Source: Micromonospora sp. NBC_01796 (GTDB lineage Bacteria; Actinomycetota; Actinomycetes; Mycobacteriales; Micromonosporaceae). From it: 64,000 nt of DNA. Location: positions 2,170,001 to 2,234,000 of the forward strand of contig NZ_CP109078.1 in NCBI RefSeq assembly GCF_035917455.1, written 5' to 3'. The position numbers and the translations under genes are program-made. This document shows positions 20,052-29,809 of this stretch, one piece after another (position 1 is the stretch's first letter; every line of letters begins with the position of its first letter). The notes under the pieces are model-generated. The model was not told the origin of the DNA, searched no databases, and saw only the letters and a list, made by a program, of their open reading frames with translations.

Positions 20052-20200
20052 GTGGCGATGATTCCGCAGCCGGAGCAGTGGTTGGAGTTGCGCTCGTTCC
20101 GTGCGCTGCGTGGCGCTGGGCTGAGTCTGTCGCAGAGCGCTAGGGAGACCGGCCTGGACCGGAAGACGGTGCGGGAAATATCTGGCGCATGGTGCGCCGC
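20052..20200 (+). pseudogene. N-terminal scrap of an IS21-type IstA transposase
   Basis: The first ~35 codons read IPQPEQWLELRSFRALRGAG then LSLSQSARETGLDRKTV. This is the N-terminal helix-turn-helix of IS21-family IstA proteins. The match ends abruptly about 30 bases before the decayed ISL3 copy at 20230, and nothing of the catalytic core follows. Confidence 0.5.
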
Positions 20201-20229
20201 CCGCCTCCAGGGACTGCAAAAACACGAAC

Positions 20230-21827
20230 ACCTCTGTCTCACGTTCCGTGGTGACGAAGCGTGACTGGTGTCGTTGACCTCACGTGTGAGAGGCCAGTGA
20301 TGTTGTGGCGACGGTGTTCTCGGGTCTGTCGCCGCTGGTGATCGAGGACGTGGTGGACGAGGATGAGTGGATTTTGGCACGGGCCAGGACTCCGATCGCA
20401 CGGTGTCCTGCCTCGGCTGTGGCGCCGAAACGGGCGGGGTGCACGGCTATCACCACCGTAACCCTCGCTGATGTGCCGATTGACGCACGCCGGGTGGTAG
20501 TCCGGGTACGGGCGCGTCGTCTGGTGTGCCCAACCAGAGGCTGCCGCCAGACCTTCCGCGAACAGCTGCCAGGAATCCTCGAGCGTTATCAGCGACGCAC
20601 GCCTTGGCTTGGCGTGCAGGTCGGTTCGGGTCCAGCAGCTGGCCGGCCGCGCTGGTGTGCGCGTTGTCCGCCCTGGCGGTGGTCGCCTCCCGGCACACCG
20701 CGCTGCGTATGTTGCTACGCCTGTCGTTGCCGGTGCGGGAGGTGCCCCGCGTGCTCGGGGTGGACGGGCTTCGCCCGCCGCCGCCACCACCGCAACGCGA
20801 CCGTGTTCATCGACGCGCGGACCCGCCAGCAGATCGACGTCCTGCCCGACCACAAAGCAGACACCCTCGAGGGATGGCTACGCGCCCACCCCGGCGTCGA
20901 GATCGTGTGCAGGGACAGTTCCGGCGCCTACGCCGAGACGGTCCGCCGTGCACTGCCTGGGGCGTTGCAGTTCGCGGACCGGTGGCACATCTGGCACAAC
21001 CTGGGCGAGCCGTCCTGAAGGAGGTCGCCGGGCGCAGCGCCTGCTGGGCCAAGGCCGCCCGCCGCTTCGACAGGGGAAACGGGCCGCCCACCACTCGCGA
21101 GCGGTGGCAGCAAATCCACGACCTGCTCGACAAAAGCATCGGCCTGGTCGAGTGCGCACGCCGTCAACCCTCGGGCTGAACACCGTCAAGCGCTACGCGC
21201 GCATCGACGAGCCCGAACGCCTGGTTCGGGCACTGCAGTACCGCGACCCTCTTCGACCGCTACCGCGACCGCCTGCGCCGTCGACGTGAACAGGACCCGC
21301 CGGTCCCCGTGACGCGCCTGTTGGAGAAGATTAAACAACTCGGTTACACCGGCACGCTGAATCTGCTCTACCGATACAACCAGCCAGGGCCGCGTCGAAG
21401 CCGACCGACCCGCCATCTCAGCTCGCCGCCTCGCCCGATACCTCCTGACCACCCCGACCAGCTCAAAGACCACCAACGGGAACTCCTCGACGCCCTCGTC
21501 GCGGCATGTTCGGAAATGACCAGCCTCGCCGAACTCGTGCGTTACTTCGCCATCCTGCTCGCCCCTGGCGACGGCAACGCGCGGCTGGATCGCCGAGGCG
21601 CACGCCGTCGACCTGCCCCACCTGCACCTCACCTGCGGACTCGGCCTGGAGCGCGACGCCGTCAACGCCGCTCTGACCTCGCCGTTCCACAACGGCGGCG
21701 CGGAAGGAGTCAACACCAAAACCAAGCTCACGAAGCGCCAAATGTATGGACGGGCCGGCTTCCCGCTCCTACCGAATCCTGCTCGTCTGAACGACACCTC
21801 CGTCACCACCGAATGTGAGACAGAGCC
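20230..21827 (+). mobile_element. Decayed ISL3-family element
   Basis: Ends match the intact ISL3 copy at 32093-33717: ctctgtctcacgttccgtgg at the left and gtcaccaccgaatgtgagac at the right. The transposase starts at GTG 20305 (ATVFSGLSPLVIEDVVDEDE). It follows the intact copy block by block, but frameshifts occur near 20450, 20620, 20780, 21010, 21170 and 21590. Blocks still visible are RRLVCPTRGCRQTFREQLPG, TRQQIDVLPDHKADTLEGWL, CRDSSGAYAETVRRALPGAL and FHNGGAEGVNTKTKLTKRQM. It is non-functional. No matching target duplication is seen at its ends. Confidence 0.85.
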
Positions 21828-22519
21828 GTTCGTTTTACAGTCCCACATACGTCTGTTCCCGCGGCAGCGCTCCGTGCGGCTGCTGCTCTTGCGCGTTGAA
21901 TGGACCTCTCCGGAAGCTGTTGCGGTCCCGCCCGGGCTGTACGACGGCCGCCGCCGCTCGTCGGAGGGCCATGATCGGCAGACTGTTGCAGGCACCTGAT
22001 CCTGACCAACTCGTCACGGTCATCGGAGTTGGCTCGCCGTGCGGATCCCCGCCGCCTCGTCTGGACCCCGCGGGCGATCGCCGCCTTTCGGGCCATAGAT
22101 CTTGTCGGCAGGGATGGTGAGCAGGCCAACATTGAGCCACTCAACGTCGATGTCGAGTACACCGATGGCTCGGGCGACGTCGATGTGCGGTTGGACGTTG
22201 TGCCGCCAGATGAGCCGGGCCTTGCCGGACACGAACCGGTCCTGATCGGGCCGGCCCGCGATCGGTCTGCGGACACGTTCCTCGGTGGCGCCCAGGGGCG
22301 GTGGCCGAGGTGCGCGGCCACGTGAGCGAGAGTGCGTAGCCTGATCCCGCCGCTCACGCGACAGCCGTCCTCCTCATGATCATCGCACCAACCATGATCG
22401 AGACAGCCATCATCGATGCTCAAGGACTCGCAACCGTGCACGAGGTCCGCTGGTATGGCGCGCCTCCCGCCGAGAATAGCGGCCTCCTTCTCGCGCCCGC
22501 CGGATCCGCCCGAAGGAAG
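21828..22519. other. Gap holding only relics
   Basis: Apart from the possible cysteine-desulfurase scrap, no gene is supported. A plus-strand frame at 22376-22663 overlaps the more credible minus-strand gene and has no motif. Confidence 0.4.
22065..22235 (-). pseudogene. Possible cysteine desulfurase fragment
   Basis: A minus-strand stretch reads SGKARLIWRHNVQPHIDVAR, then AIGVLDIDVEWLNVGLLTIP and ADKIYGPKGGD. It resembles the central part of IscS/DndA-type cysteine desulfurases: an H-x-D-A-x-Q-A-x-G stretch, then 'DLLT.S.HK.YGPKG' with the PLP-binding lysine. The expected His before the Lys is Asp here, and the rest of the enzyme is absent. If real, it is only a relic, perhaps of a dnd or Fe-S gene carried by the island. 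Confidence 0.35.
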
Positions 22520-22909
22520 CTATTTCACGCGGACGGAAACCGTGATCCTTTTCGTCTTCGCCGGTTCTCGGAAATCAATACCCGTTCCGTCATCGAAGAC
22601 AAGCCGGACGGTTGGCATTGCGATGCCATCGGACAGCCGCCAGGGAGCGACATCTTTTCGTAGAGGAATAACCGTCCCTGTCCAGGCAAGGTCAATCTCG
22701 ATGGTGTGTGCATCCGAAACGATCGTGAGCTGACGCGCATCCGCCTTCACGACTAGGTCAACGATCTGCTCCCCCACCGCGTGGTCCGGTGCAGGCAGGA
22801 GTGTTTTCAAGGAGTTTATTCCGCAGATTTGAAAGTGAGCAATCCTCTTTCCTACGACGCTTTCGCGCACCTCTGCGACGTCCCGTGCAATCGGAGCGGG
22901 CCGAGTCAT
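22520..22909 (-). CDS. Short protein resembling the Fpg/Nei N-terminal domain
   Basis: 129 residues from ATG 22909, preceded by gggggattc. The pattern VRESVVGKRIAHFQICGINS, then VGEQIVDLVVKADARQLTIV, IEIDLAWTGTVI and VRLVFDDGTGIDFREPAK resembles the beta-sandwich N-domain of formamidopyrimidine/endonuclease VIII glycosylases ('v.G..I..v', 'G..I....RRGK.l', 'HLgMtG', 'l.f.dG..L.f.D'). The catalytic PELPE start, the helix-two-turns-helix and the zinc finger are missing. It is either a truncated gene or a stand-alone domain. The open frame and good start argue that it is still expressed. The assignment is tentative. Confidence 0.45.
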   Translation of the reverse strand: MTRPAPIARDVAEVRESVVGKRIAHFQICGINSLKTLLPAPDHAVGEQIVDLVVKADARQLTIVSDAHTIEIDLAWTGTVIPLRKDVAPWRLSDGIAMPTVRLVFDDGTGIDFREPAKTKRITVSVRVK

Positions 22910-23734
22910 GAATCCCCCATCCCGAAACAACGGTCCGCACCAGTCGGGTGCCCCAGTAGCGACGAGGGTAGCGAGATACCGGAGGGCAGGCAGCTACTGG
23001 CGGAGGCGAGGTGCGGGCAGGAAAGACCGGGTAGCAGATTCTCGTCAATTCTCACGTTACGATGATCCCAGAAGTAGCCCTCCGGGGGAAGCGAGGAGCC
23101 TCCAGGAGGCCTTTACCAGAGCCAAGCGTCTGGAGCCGTCAGCTCACCCACGGTCGGCACTGGCCTTCAGCCGGGCAACGGGCTGCCGGTCGCGAGGCTT
23201 TGATACAGCATTCGACCTCCCGACTGCCTAATAGCCGCCATCGACCCTGACTGGCCAACCTTCCAACTGCTGCTCCTACTGACGGCCAGTACACAATCGC
23301 GTCGTTGCTGTTGCCAGACTGTCGGCTGCCGATCACCTTCGCGGGGCGAACGCTGGCGTCGATGTAACCTGTGGTTTTCGTCGGATAGCGGTAGTTCGCG
23401 AATCAGAGTGACCAGACGTCGTGCGGTGAATGACATCATCCATACGAGCACACTCAGCACCTACGGTAAGTAACAGCAACACCGAAGCCCCGTCGGCACG
23501 AGATCGACCCGATGAATTCAGGAGGCCACAGTTGCGATAGCCGAGGCAGGTCGAGCCAGTCGACGGCATGGCTGTTGAGGGCGCTAGCGGAGTTCATCGC
23601 TGGCCTTGCATAAGCCCTCGTCAGCGTGGAATCCGGCGTAGATCGTCGCAGGCCACCGAAGTGACTAGAGTCTCAAAGAGGCGCATCGCTATCCTCCGAG
23701 AGCCCAAACCCTAATCGGCTGATTCTAGAAAGAA
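22910..23734. other. About 800 bases with no recognised gene
   Basis: Several short frames are open but none has protein-like composition or a clear ribosome-binding site. The stretch lies downstream of the GHKL-DUF4338 unit and upstream of the Fpg-like gene (both minus strand). Confidence 0.4.
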
Positions 23735-25720
23735 TCAATATAGCTCCAATTGCTCATGCTCGCCGGGTACTTGCGGCAGGGTGGGCAGAGTGACGCGCGC
23801 ACCATGACTGGCTGGTCTATTGCTTCGGTGCACCGCAACCGCCTCCAACACCGCCGGCGACTTGCTGCGCGGGTAGCACCACCGGTGCATCCACCATTCG
23901 GAAACGGCGTCCACGTCCCCCGCCCCGGGACGACGGCGGAAGTTGTAGCTTGGCTCCAGGTCAACGCCGAGTAGGTACGGTAACAGGTTGTCCACCAGGC
24001 TGATGCCGTAGATGATGCGTTGACGCCCGTGTTGCAACAGAGTGTCCGACGGCCACTCCAAGATGTCGAAGCCGTGACGAACTTTGCGGAACTTTGGGTT
24101 CACTCCTTCGCCAAAGATGCTGTTGACACGCGCGCCGCGCGCAGTCTGCTCCGCCAAACGCACCAACGCTCGCACCGATTCCGCCGATAGATGGGACGTA
24201 CCGAACGACTTCGACCGACCTAGCTGGCGGAACTCGATAGGCGAGGATCCGCCAAGCACCTCTGGCGGGATGCGGATCCGGTTGTACTGGCTGGCGCCCG
24301 AGCCGTAGAGCGAGGTCGTGCCAACGAAAACGAGATTTGACCGTCGGCGAATCGGGCGACCAGCCATCGATGATGCGATCTCGCTGGCATATGTCGCATA
24401 GCGTTGGCGATATGCCTTCACAATGGTAGGGCTGACCGCGAGCATGCTCACGAGTTTGCCACCCAGCAGCGTATTGTAGGGTGCGACAGCTCCGCAGACC
24501 GTGAGATCGGCGATCTCTGTTCCTACTGCGTCAGCTTTGGCCCGCCGCAATACGGACATAATCGCTCGCCGCGCCTTCGGGTCGTCGAGCGCGCGGGACA
24601 GCCCCGTGCGTGTCGCCTTCGGATATAGGTAGGGCGCGAGCGCTTGCTGGGCGCTGAGGAGGTCTGCCAGTGCCAGGCAGCGTTTGCTGCGGAAGAGGTC
24701 CGACTCGGCACGCCGACGCCATCCTTCGGTATCGTCGGCATCGTGCACCTTCTTGAAGTCCGTCGGTTTGACGAACCGATGATGATCCCGTCGGCGGCTT
24801 TCGGCCTCCTTCAGTAGCCGCTGGATCGCTTCCGTAGCAGTGTTCTCCCACAACGAGGGCCAGTACAGGCCGTCCTTGACCAGGTCGTCGACGTACAGCT
24901 CGTCAAGCGCGGTCTGCAAGCGGGCCGCAATCCAGCGCGCCATGCGGAGGGTCGGGGCGGCACGCAGCTTCTCTAGGAACACCGTCGGTTGCCAACCAAT
25001 CCAGTCGTCGCGCTCTGCTAATTGCACGACAGCGCTACCGAGTGCGGCAATACCGATAACTGGGTGAAACGGAGCTGCGCGGTCCCGGATCAGGACCATC
25101 ATAGTCCGCCCCGGGGTGCTGGTGTATTGATTCGACCAGGTATGACGGAAGTACCGCCAAATGTCCATTAATCTGAACCCGGTCTGCATACAACGCTCGC
25201 CTGACGCGATCTGCACGTAAGGGTCGATCATCTTGCGCAGATCTCCAGGGTCCGACGCTTCCCTGTCCATGGCCTGCAGCGCGTTTGCGAGTTCCTTGCC
25301 GTCGCGCATAAGGCTGAAGATCGAAACAAACTTCCCGTCGAACTCCCGGGGCTTCTCCATTGTCGCGACAAACCGACGTACCGACGGAGCGGCCAGCTGC
25401 TCATCTCGCTTGATAAGCTCCTGCAGCCGTACTCGCTGCTTCTCCTCAACAGGGTCAGCCATCCCTGTCGGCGGGGAGATGGCGACGAGGTCGCCATCAA
25501 CCTGCACATGCCAGCCCTGGCCGGCAAGATCGAGCAATACGTGTGTAGCGGCTGTCAGGGAGGGGTTCTCGCGAGCAAGGCACCGTTCGCGCGCTATCTG
25601 GCGTGCCGAACCGTCACCGCTTGCCAGTGCGCGGCCAAGCTCGGCGAAGGCCCGTCGATCGGCGGCTTGGCACCCTGGCGGAGACGGCAACGGGAACCAC
25701 ACCTGGTTCATGCTAGGCAT
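23735..25720 (-). CDS. Large DUF4338/DruA-superfamily-like protein
   Basis: 661 residues from ATG 25720 (ATG 25711 is an alternative). The start overlaps the end of the GHKL ATPase gene by 8 bases, so the two are coupled. Matches to the DUF4338 (DruA) pattern are VIGIAALGSAVVQLAERDDW-IGW near 222-240, CGAVAPYNTLLGGKLV near 407-422, and LVFVGTTSLYGSGASQYNRI near 460-479. A later IEFRQLGRSKSFGTSH parallels the 'Y.A.nW..lG.T.G' end of the family. It is about 270 residues longer than canonical DruA, with an extra N-terminal region and a polar C-terminus. DUF4338 proteins occur in type I Druantia. Here the gene sits with a GHKL ATPase and on the opposite strand from the DruE-like helicase. Direct activity is unknown. 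Confidence 0.75.
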   Translation of the reverse strand: MPSMNQVWFPLPSPPGCQAADRRAFAELGRALASGDGSARQIARERCLARENPSLTAATHVLLDLAGQGWHVQVDGDLVAISPPTGMADPVEEKQRVRLQELIKRDEQLAAPSVRRFVATMEKPREFDGKFVSIFSLMRDGKELANALQAMDREASDPGDLRKMIDPYVQIASGERCMQTGFRLMDIWRYFRHTWSNQYTSTPGRTMMVLIRDRAAPFHPVIGIAALGSAVVQLAERDDWIGWQPTVFLEKLRAAPTLRMARWIAARLQTALDELYVDDLVKDGLYWPSLWENTATEAIQRLLKEAESRRRDHHRFVKPTDFKKVHDADDTEGWRRRAESDLFRSKRCLALADLLSAQQALAPYLYPKATRTGLSRALDDPKARRAIMSVLRRAKADAVGTEIADLTVCGAVAPYNTLLGGKLVSMLAVSPTIVKAYRQRYATYASEIASSMAGRPIRRRSNLVFVGTTSLYGSGASQYNRIRIPPEVLGGSSPIEFRQLGRSKSFGTSHLSAESVRALVRLAEQTARGARVNSIFGEGVNPKFRKVRHGFDILEWPSDTLLQHGRQRIIYGISLVDNLLPYLLGVDLEPSYNFRRRPGAGDVDAVSEWWMHRWCYPRSKSPAVLEAVAVHRSNRPASHGARVTLPTLPQVPGEHEQLELY

Positions 25721-27230
25721 TCATGAAGGTAGCAAGTACGTCAGACGACGCATGGCGGAGTTTCTGTGCATGCCCGCGCTCAGCACCTCGCTGCAACGCG
25801 ACCTCAGCGCGGGCAGACGCCAAAACGGTGAGCGCAACTTGGCGCGCAAGATCATGATCTCTACCTGACTCACTCATCGCCAGCGGGCCGTACAGATCCC
25901 GATACCACGGATGCTTTGTGTTGAGTAGTACGACTATCTTGCGATCCTGCACCACTACTTCGTATGTCGCCGTTGTGGGCAATTCCGCCGCCGCAATCTG
26001 GTACGGGGCCTCATGCCGGCTCAGACCGTCCACCAGATCCTTAAGTTCGTCAGGGATGGGCCGGCGTACGCGCGGCAGGGATGGCAGTGACGGATCGGCG
26101 CGAGCTGCCTGCTGTTCCGCCGCGCTCAGTGGTTCCGTGGCCTTCACTAGGAGAAAGCGGTTCCGAACACGACCGTTCAACGCTCGTGCAATCGTCTCAA
26201 GATCCGATGAGATGATATCCAACAGTTCGGGCCGCGGCGAGATGGCCTGTTTGGCGTGCGTGATCCCGAACAACTCGTCAAGGGTCGGATCGAACCTGAT
26301 CTCGCACCGCCACCAGTCATCGTAGTTCTCGCGGCGCTTACCACCCATGAAGAACCACCCACGGTCGACCTCACGCCCAGCACGAACGACGGAGACCGGA
26401 GGACCGGCCGTGACGCCCATATCGCGCTTCTCCTCTGTCGACAACGCGTGCCAACGATCGATCGGAAGCTCGCTGAACGTGACGGAGACAGTGCCGGTCA
26501 CCGAGCCGACTGGGACTTCGTAGAGCAGATTGTTGCCGAACTGGCTTCCACCTGTGATCTTCGATCCGGGTTGAAGGCAAAGCGGGTCGTTTGCCACCAC
26601 CAGTTGGCCGTTGACCTGCAGGCTCACACCGTTGGCAAGGAAGTGTCGGTAGATCCGTCCTAGATCCTCCCTCAGTCTGCGAGCGAGCGCTGACGGGCGC
26701 TTATACTCCACCCTGTCGCAGCGCGTCAGCCGCACCACGGTACCGGACGGAGCGGTGGGCACAAACTCCGGCCGGTCGATCGGTTCAACGGGTGGCAGCG
26801 TCACATCGCCCGTGTTGACCAACTCGTCGATGTCTAGCCTCGCCCACAAGACACTGGTACCAGGCCGCCACGTGTAGACCTCGACGCGGCGGCAGCGGCT
26901 AAGTGCGCCGTTCGGTAGCCCCATGCCATAGCGCCCCAGCGACGCCCGATCGTTAAACCGGCTTGTCCCACCAAAGGTTAGGGCCTCCGCGAGCAAGCTG
27001 GCATCCATACCCTTGCCGTCGTCCAGCACCGTGATCTCAAGCCGCCGATCGGCACCCCGCTCAGCAGAAACCTCCACCGCAACATTCCGCGCCCCGGCCT
27101 GTATTGAGTTGTCAATCAGTTCTGCGATCGCAAGTCCGGTCGTCTTGTAGCCAGTGTCACGGGTGGCAAAGAGGAAGTTTGCGGGGTTCACTAGCCTCGG
27201 CCGAATGACCGGACCGCTGTGAGTTGCCAT
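25713..27230 (-). CDS. GHKL-type ATPase (Hsp90/MutL/MORC-like)
   Basis: 505 residues. ATG 27230 follows aaggaggtgg. The Bergerat ATP-binding fold is clear: N-box ELIDNSIQAG (37-46), G1 LDDGKGM (69-75), G2 SLGRYGMGLPNGALS (97-111), and later SGTVVRLTRCDRVEY as the final strand motif region. A second, transducer-like domain follows (GTVSVTFSELPIDRWHALS, GRRRENYDDWWRCEIRFDP). The C-terminal 100 residues are helical and Arg/Ala-rich. Stand-alone GHKL ATPases of this size are common in defence loci, acting as ATP-dependent clamps. The gene is first of a two-gene operon with the DUF4338 protein. The 400 bases upstream contain no other minus-strand gene, so the promoter should lie at 27231-27330. 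Confidence 0.85.
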   Translation of the reverse strand: MATHSGPVIRPRLVNPANFLFATRDTGYKTTGLAIAELIDNSIQAGARNVAVEVSAERGADRRLEITVLDDGKGMDASLLAEALTFGGTSRFNDRASLGRYGMGLPNGALSRCRRVEVYTWRPGTSVLWARLDIDELVNTGDVTLPPVEPIDRPEFVPTAPSGTVVRLTRCDRVEYKRPSALARRLREDLGRIYRHFLANGVSLQVNGQLVVANDPLCLQPGSKITGGSQFGNNLLYEVPVGSVTGTVSVTFSELPIDRWHALSTEEKRDMGVTAGPPVSVVRAGREVDRGWFFMGGKRRENYDDWWRCEIRFDPTLDELFGITHAKQAISPRPELLDIISSDLETIARALNGRVRNRFLLVKATEPLSAAEQQAARADPSLPSLPRVRRPIPDELKDLVDGLSRHEAPYQIAAAELPTTATYEVVVQDRKIVVLLNTKHPWYRDLYGPLAMSESGRDHDLARQVALTVLASARAEVALQRGAERGHAQKLRHASSDVLATFMNA

Positions 27231-27639
27231 CAGTTAACGCCACCTCCTTCCGTCCCGATTGCCGGGACGCGTGATCGTACATCGCCGGATCGGCTTAAGA
27301 CAGATATGTTTCAAACGCGTGTGTCGGCGTTAGACTACCCCGGTGTCCGGAACAGGTACATGACCACGCGGCGATGAATTGGCACCGCTACGCGCTGCCT
27401 CAATGCGCCTCGGTTTGTCCTTGCCCGCCTCATCAGTCAACGCCTCGACGATCTCGTTGCCTCGCCGACAAGCGGGCGAACGAACGAATTGCCAAGAAGT
27501 CGTCGCCTCACTTTGTTGGTGCCGCACCGACGGTAGGCGAAGGCATCTCAGTGCTGCTGAACGAGTACCGAGGAGCCAACGCTCGAACTGGACGGCCTGA
27601 CAGGGACAACGAGGAACCAGCCATCGCGATTCGGTCCCA
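27231..27639. other. Gap upstream of the GHKL gene
   Basis: No gene is supported. On the minus strand this holds the leader of the GHKL gene. A short inverted repeat (cccgattgccggg) lies just upstream of the ribosome-binding site at about 27256-27270 and could be an operator. I do not see a convincing promoter pair. Confidence 0.3.
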
Positions 27640-28005
27640 CCGTCCCGAGCATCGCCCGGGCCGCCGTCTCTAACAGCCTTGGAGAGGGCGAGTTGCGCGC
27701 GACTTGCGGCTACTCAGCGCGCTCGCGGCCTACGCCGTCAACGATGACCCCAAGGGCAACCGGTGACTCGGCATCACGCCGAAGAAGACCCAACCTTACC
27801 GGCCGCAGACCAACGGCAAGCTCGAACGCTTTCCTCGCACCATACCGACGGCTGGGCACTCGCCCGTTTCTACGGATCGGAGAACGCATGTAGGAAGGCC
27901 ATACCGGCCTTCATACATGACTACAATCGCCACCGACCCCACACCGCCACCGGCGGCCGGCCACCCATTACCAGGTTGACCAGCCTCCCTGGGCAGTACA
28001 ACTAG
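27640..28005 (+). pseudogene. IS481-family transposase C-terminal remnant
   Basis: Two frames together give the C-terminal end of an IS481-type integrase-core transposase. GITPKKTQPYRPQTNGKLER is followed, after a frameshift, by DGWALARFYGSENACRKAIP, then FIHDYNRHRPHTATGGRPPI and TRLTSLPGQYN. The conserved 'RPQTNGK.ERF' and 'YN..RPH...G..PP..R' blocks are diagnostic. The N-terminal half, including the first catalytic Asp residues, is missing. Confidence 0.75.
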
Positions 28006-28077
28006 CTACCAGTAGCCCCCGGCCGGCCCGCGGCCTAGCGTGTGCCTCGACGCTGGCCCCGCCACGCCGAGTGGCGG

Positions 28078-28866
28078 CTACACGGATGCCGACATCGTCA
28101 GCCGGCGGGGTACAAGCGCGGCTACGGCCTCGGCGGCGGCGTGGCTGAGTTCGGGCAGCACGTTGGTGTACGTATCGGCCGTGAGCGCCAACGTGGAGTG
28201 ACCGAGGGCCGCCTGGATGACTTTGAGATCGACCCCGGCGGCGAGGGCGAGGGTGGCGGCGCCGTGGCGGAGGTCGTGCAGGCGAACACGTGGTAAGTCA
28301 GTCAACGCGACGAGCCTGCGGAATCGGCGACTGACGGCGGCCGGGTGCCAGGCGAACCCATCGGGGCGGGTGAAGAAGAGTCCCTCATTGCGATCACGGG
28401 GCCTCCGGCTGCGGTAGGCGCGTAGGACGGCGACGGTCACGGTGTCGAGTCCGATACTCCGATTGCTGGATTCGCTCTTCGGGCGCTTCCGGCGCAGTCT
28501 GCGGCCGATGGCGGTGATCTGGTTGGCGATGGTGATCTCGGCGCGATCAAGTGCGGTGTCGAGGTCGCGTAAGCCCACGGCCTCGCCGCGGCGTAGTCCC
28601 CGGTACGCGATGAGATGGAACAGCGGGTAGAGGTCCTGGTCGTGCTTGGCGGCGTGGTCGAGAAACGCACCGGTCTGCTGGGGCGTCCACACCATGACCG
28701 GACCGGGGACCTGTCCGGTGTCTCGCCAGTAGTCGACCCGCTCGTCGGTCCAGAGCAGTGGTCCGGCCGATCCAGCCCGGCGCATCCGGACGTGTGTGGC
28801 CGGGTTCGTTGCGATCAGTCCCTCGGCGATGGCGTCGTTGAGCGCCTTGCGGAGAGTCGCGCGGAT
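28078..28866 (-). pseudogene. int: Tyrosine integrase, 3' part (catalytic domain), split by IS3
   Basis: Minus-strand frame from the IS3 junction: RATLRKALNDAIAEGLIATN, then the catalytic domain. It carries IAYRGLRRGEAVGLR (first Arg), VRLHDLRHGAATLALAAG (H-x-x-R), LGHSTLALTADTYTNVLPEL (His and the nucleophile Tyr). All catalytic residues are present. Fused in silico to the part at 30188-30868, after removing the IS and one copy of the GAT target repeat, the frame reads straight through (STCQRI joined to RATLRKAL). So the IS insertion is the only visible lesion. The integrase lies next to the right attachment core, as expected for a tRNA-targeting element. Confidence 0.9.
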
Positions 28867-28912
28867 TGGGCTTGACCCGTTTCGACGGACAGGGTCGTTG
28901 TGTTGATCTTAG

Positions 28913-29809
28913 TTAGGCGGCTCGGTCGATCGGTAGCGGTTGTGAGCTGGTGGTCTCGAAGGCCGCAGGGCTGAGGTAGCCGAGGGTTGAGTGTCGGCGG
29001 CGGGTGTTGTACCAGCCCTCGATGTATTCGAATATGGCCTGGCGGGCGGCTTGGTGGGTGGGCCAGGCCTGGCGGTGCAGGAGTTCGGTTTTGATGGTGG
29101 CGAAGAACGACTCGGCGACTGCGTTGTCCCAGCACTGTCCGCGCCGGCCGACGGACAGGCGGATGTCGTGACGGTGTGCCAGGCGGGTGTGCTGGGCGCT
29201 GACGTATTGCGTGCCACGGTCGGAATGAAACACCAGCCCGGGCTCGGGTCGGCGGCGTGCGACAGCGTCGGCGAGGGCGGCGTCGACCAGGTCGGTCTTG
29301 AGGTTGTCGGCCACGGCCCAGCCGACGACCCGGCGTGATGCGAGATCGATGACAGTGGCCAGGTAGAGCCAGCCCTGCCACGTGTTGATGTAGGTGATGT
29401 CGCCGCACCAGCGGGTATCGATTACGCCAGGATCAACACGGAAATCGCGGCCGACCAGGTCAGGTCGGAGCCCGGCGGCCGGATCCGGGATTGTGGTCGT
29501 GCGCCAGCGGCGTGGGCTCTTGCCGGCGAGTCCGGCGATGCGCATCAGCCGGGCGACGCGTTTGCGGCCGTGCCGTAGCCCCTGTTCGGTGAGGTCAGCG
29601 TGGATCCGCGGCGCCCCGTAGGTGCCCTTGGACCGTTCGTGCAGCACGGTGATCTTGTCGGTGAGCCGGGCATCGACCCGCTCGCGCTGCGACTGGGTGC
29701 CGGTTTTCTGCTGGTAGTAGGCGGATCGGGAGACCTCGAGCAGTTCGCAGGCACGTTTAACGTTGTGCTTGCCGGCCTGCTCCGCGGCGATGAACGGGAA
29801 GACGTTCAC
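28913..29809 (-). CDS. IS3-family transposase OrfB (DDE integrase core)
   Basis: 298 residues from GTG 29809, overlapping the orfA stop (GTGA). The HTH_21-type N-terminus reads VKRACELLEVSRSAYYQQK, followed by GTYGAPRIHADLTEQGLRHG. The catalytic core shows RWCGDITYINTWQGWLYLAT (first Asp), GLVFHSDRGTQYVSAQH (second Asp), and DNAVAESFFATIKTELLHR (Glu). The end is RRRHSTLGYLSPAAFE. In IS3 elements the active OrfAB protein is normally made by -1 frameshifting between orfA and orfB. The overlap fits, and the slippery site was not located. Confidence 0.92.
   Translation of the reverse strand: MNVFPFIAAEQAGKHNVKRACELLEVSRSAYYQQKTGTQSQRERVDARLTDKITVLHERSKGTYGAPRIHADLTEQGLRHGRKRVARLMRIAGLAGKSPRRWRTTTIPDPAAGLRPDLVGRDFRVDPGVIDTRWCGDITYINTWQGWLYLATVIDLASRRVVGWAVADNLKTDLVDAALADAVARRRPEPGLVFHSDRGTQYVSAQHTRLAHRHDIRLSVGRRGQCWDNAVAESFFATIKTELLHRQAWPTHQAARQAIFEYIEGWYNTRRRHSTLGYLSPAAFETTSSQPLPIDRAA

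Noticed and set aside
22376-22663. 95-codon plus-strand frame
   Set aside because: It overlaps the more protein-like minus-strand Fpg-N-like gene and shows no motif.
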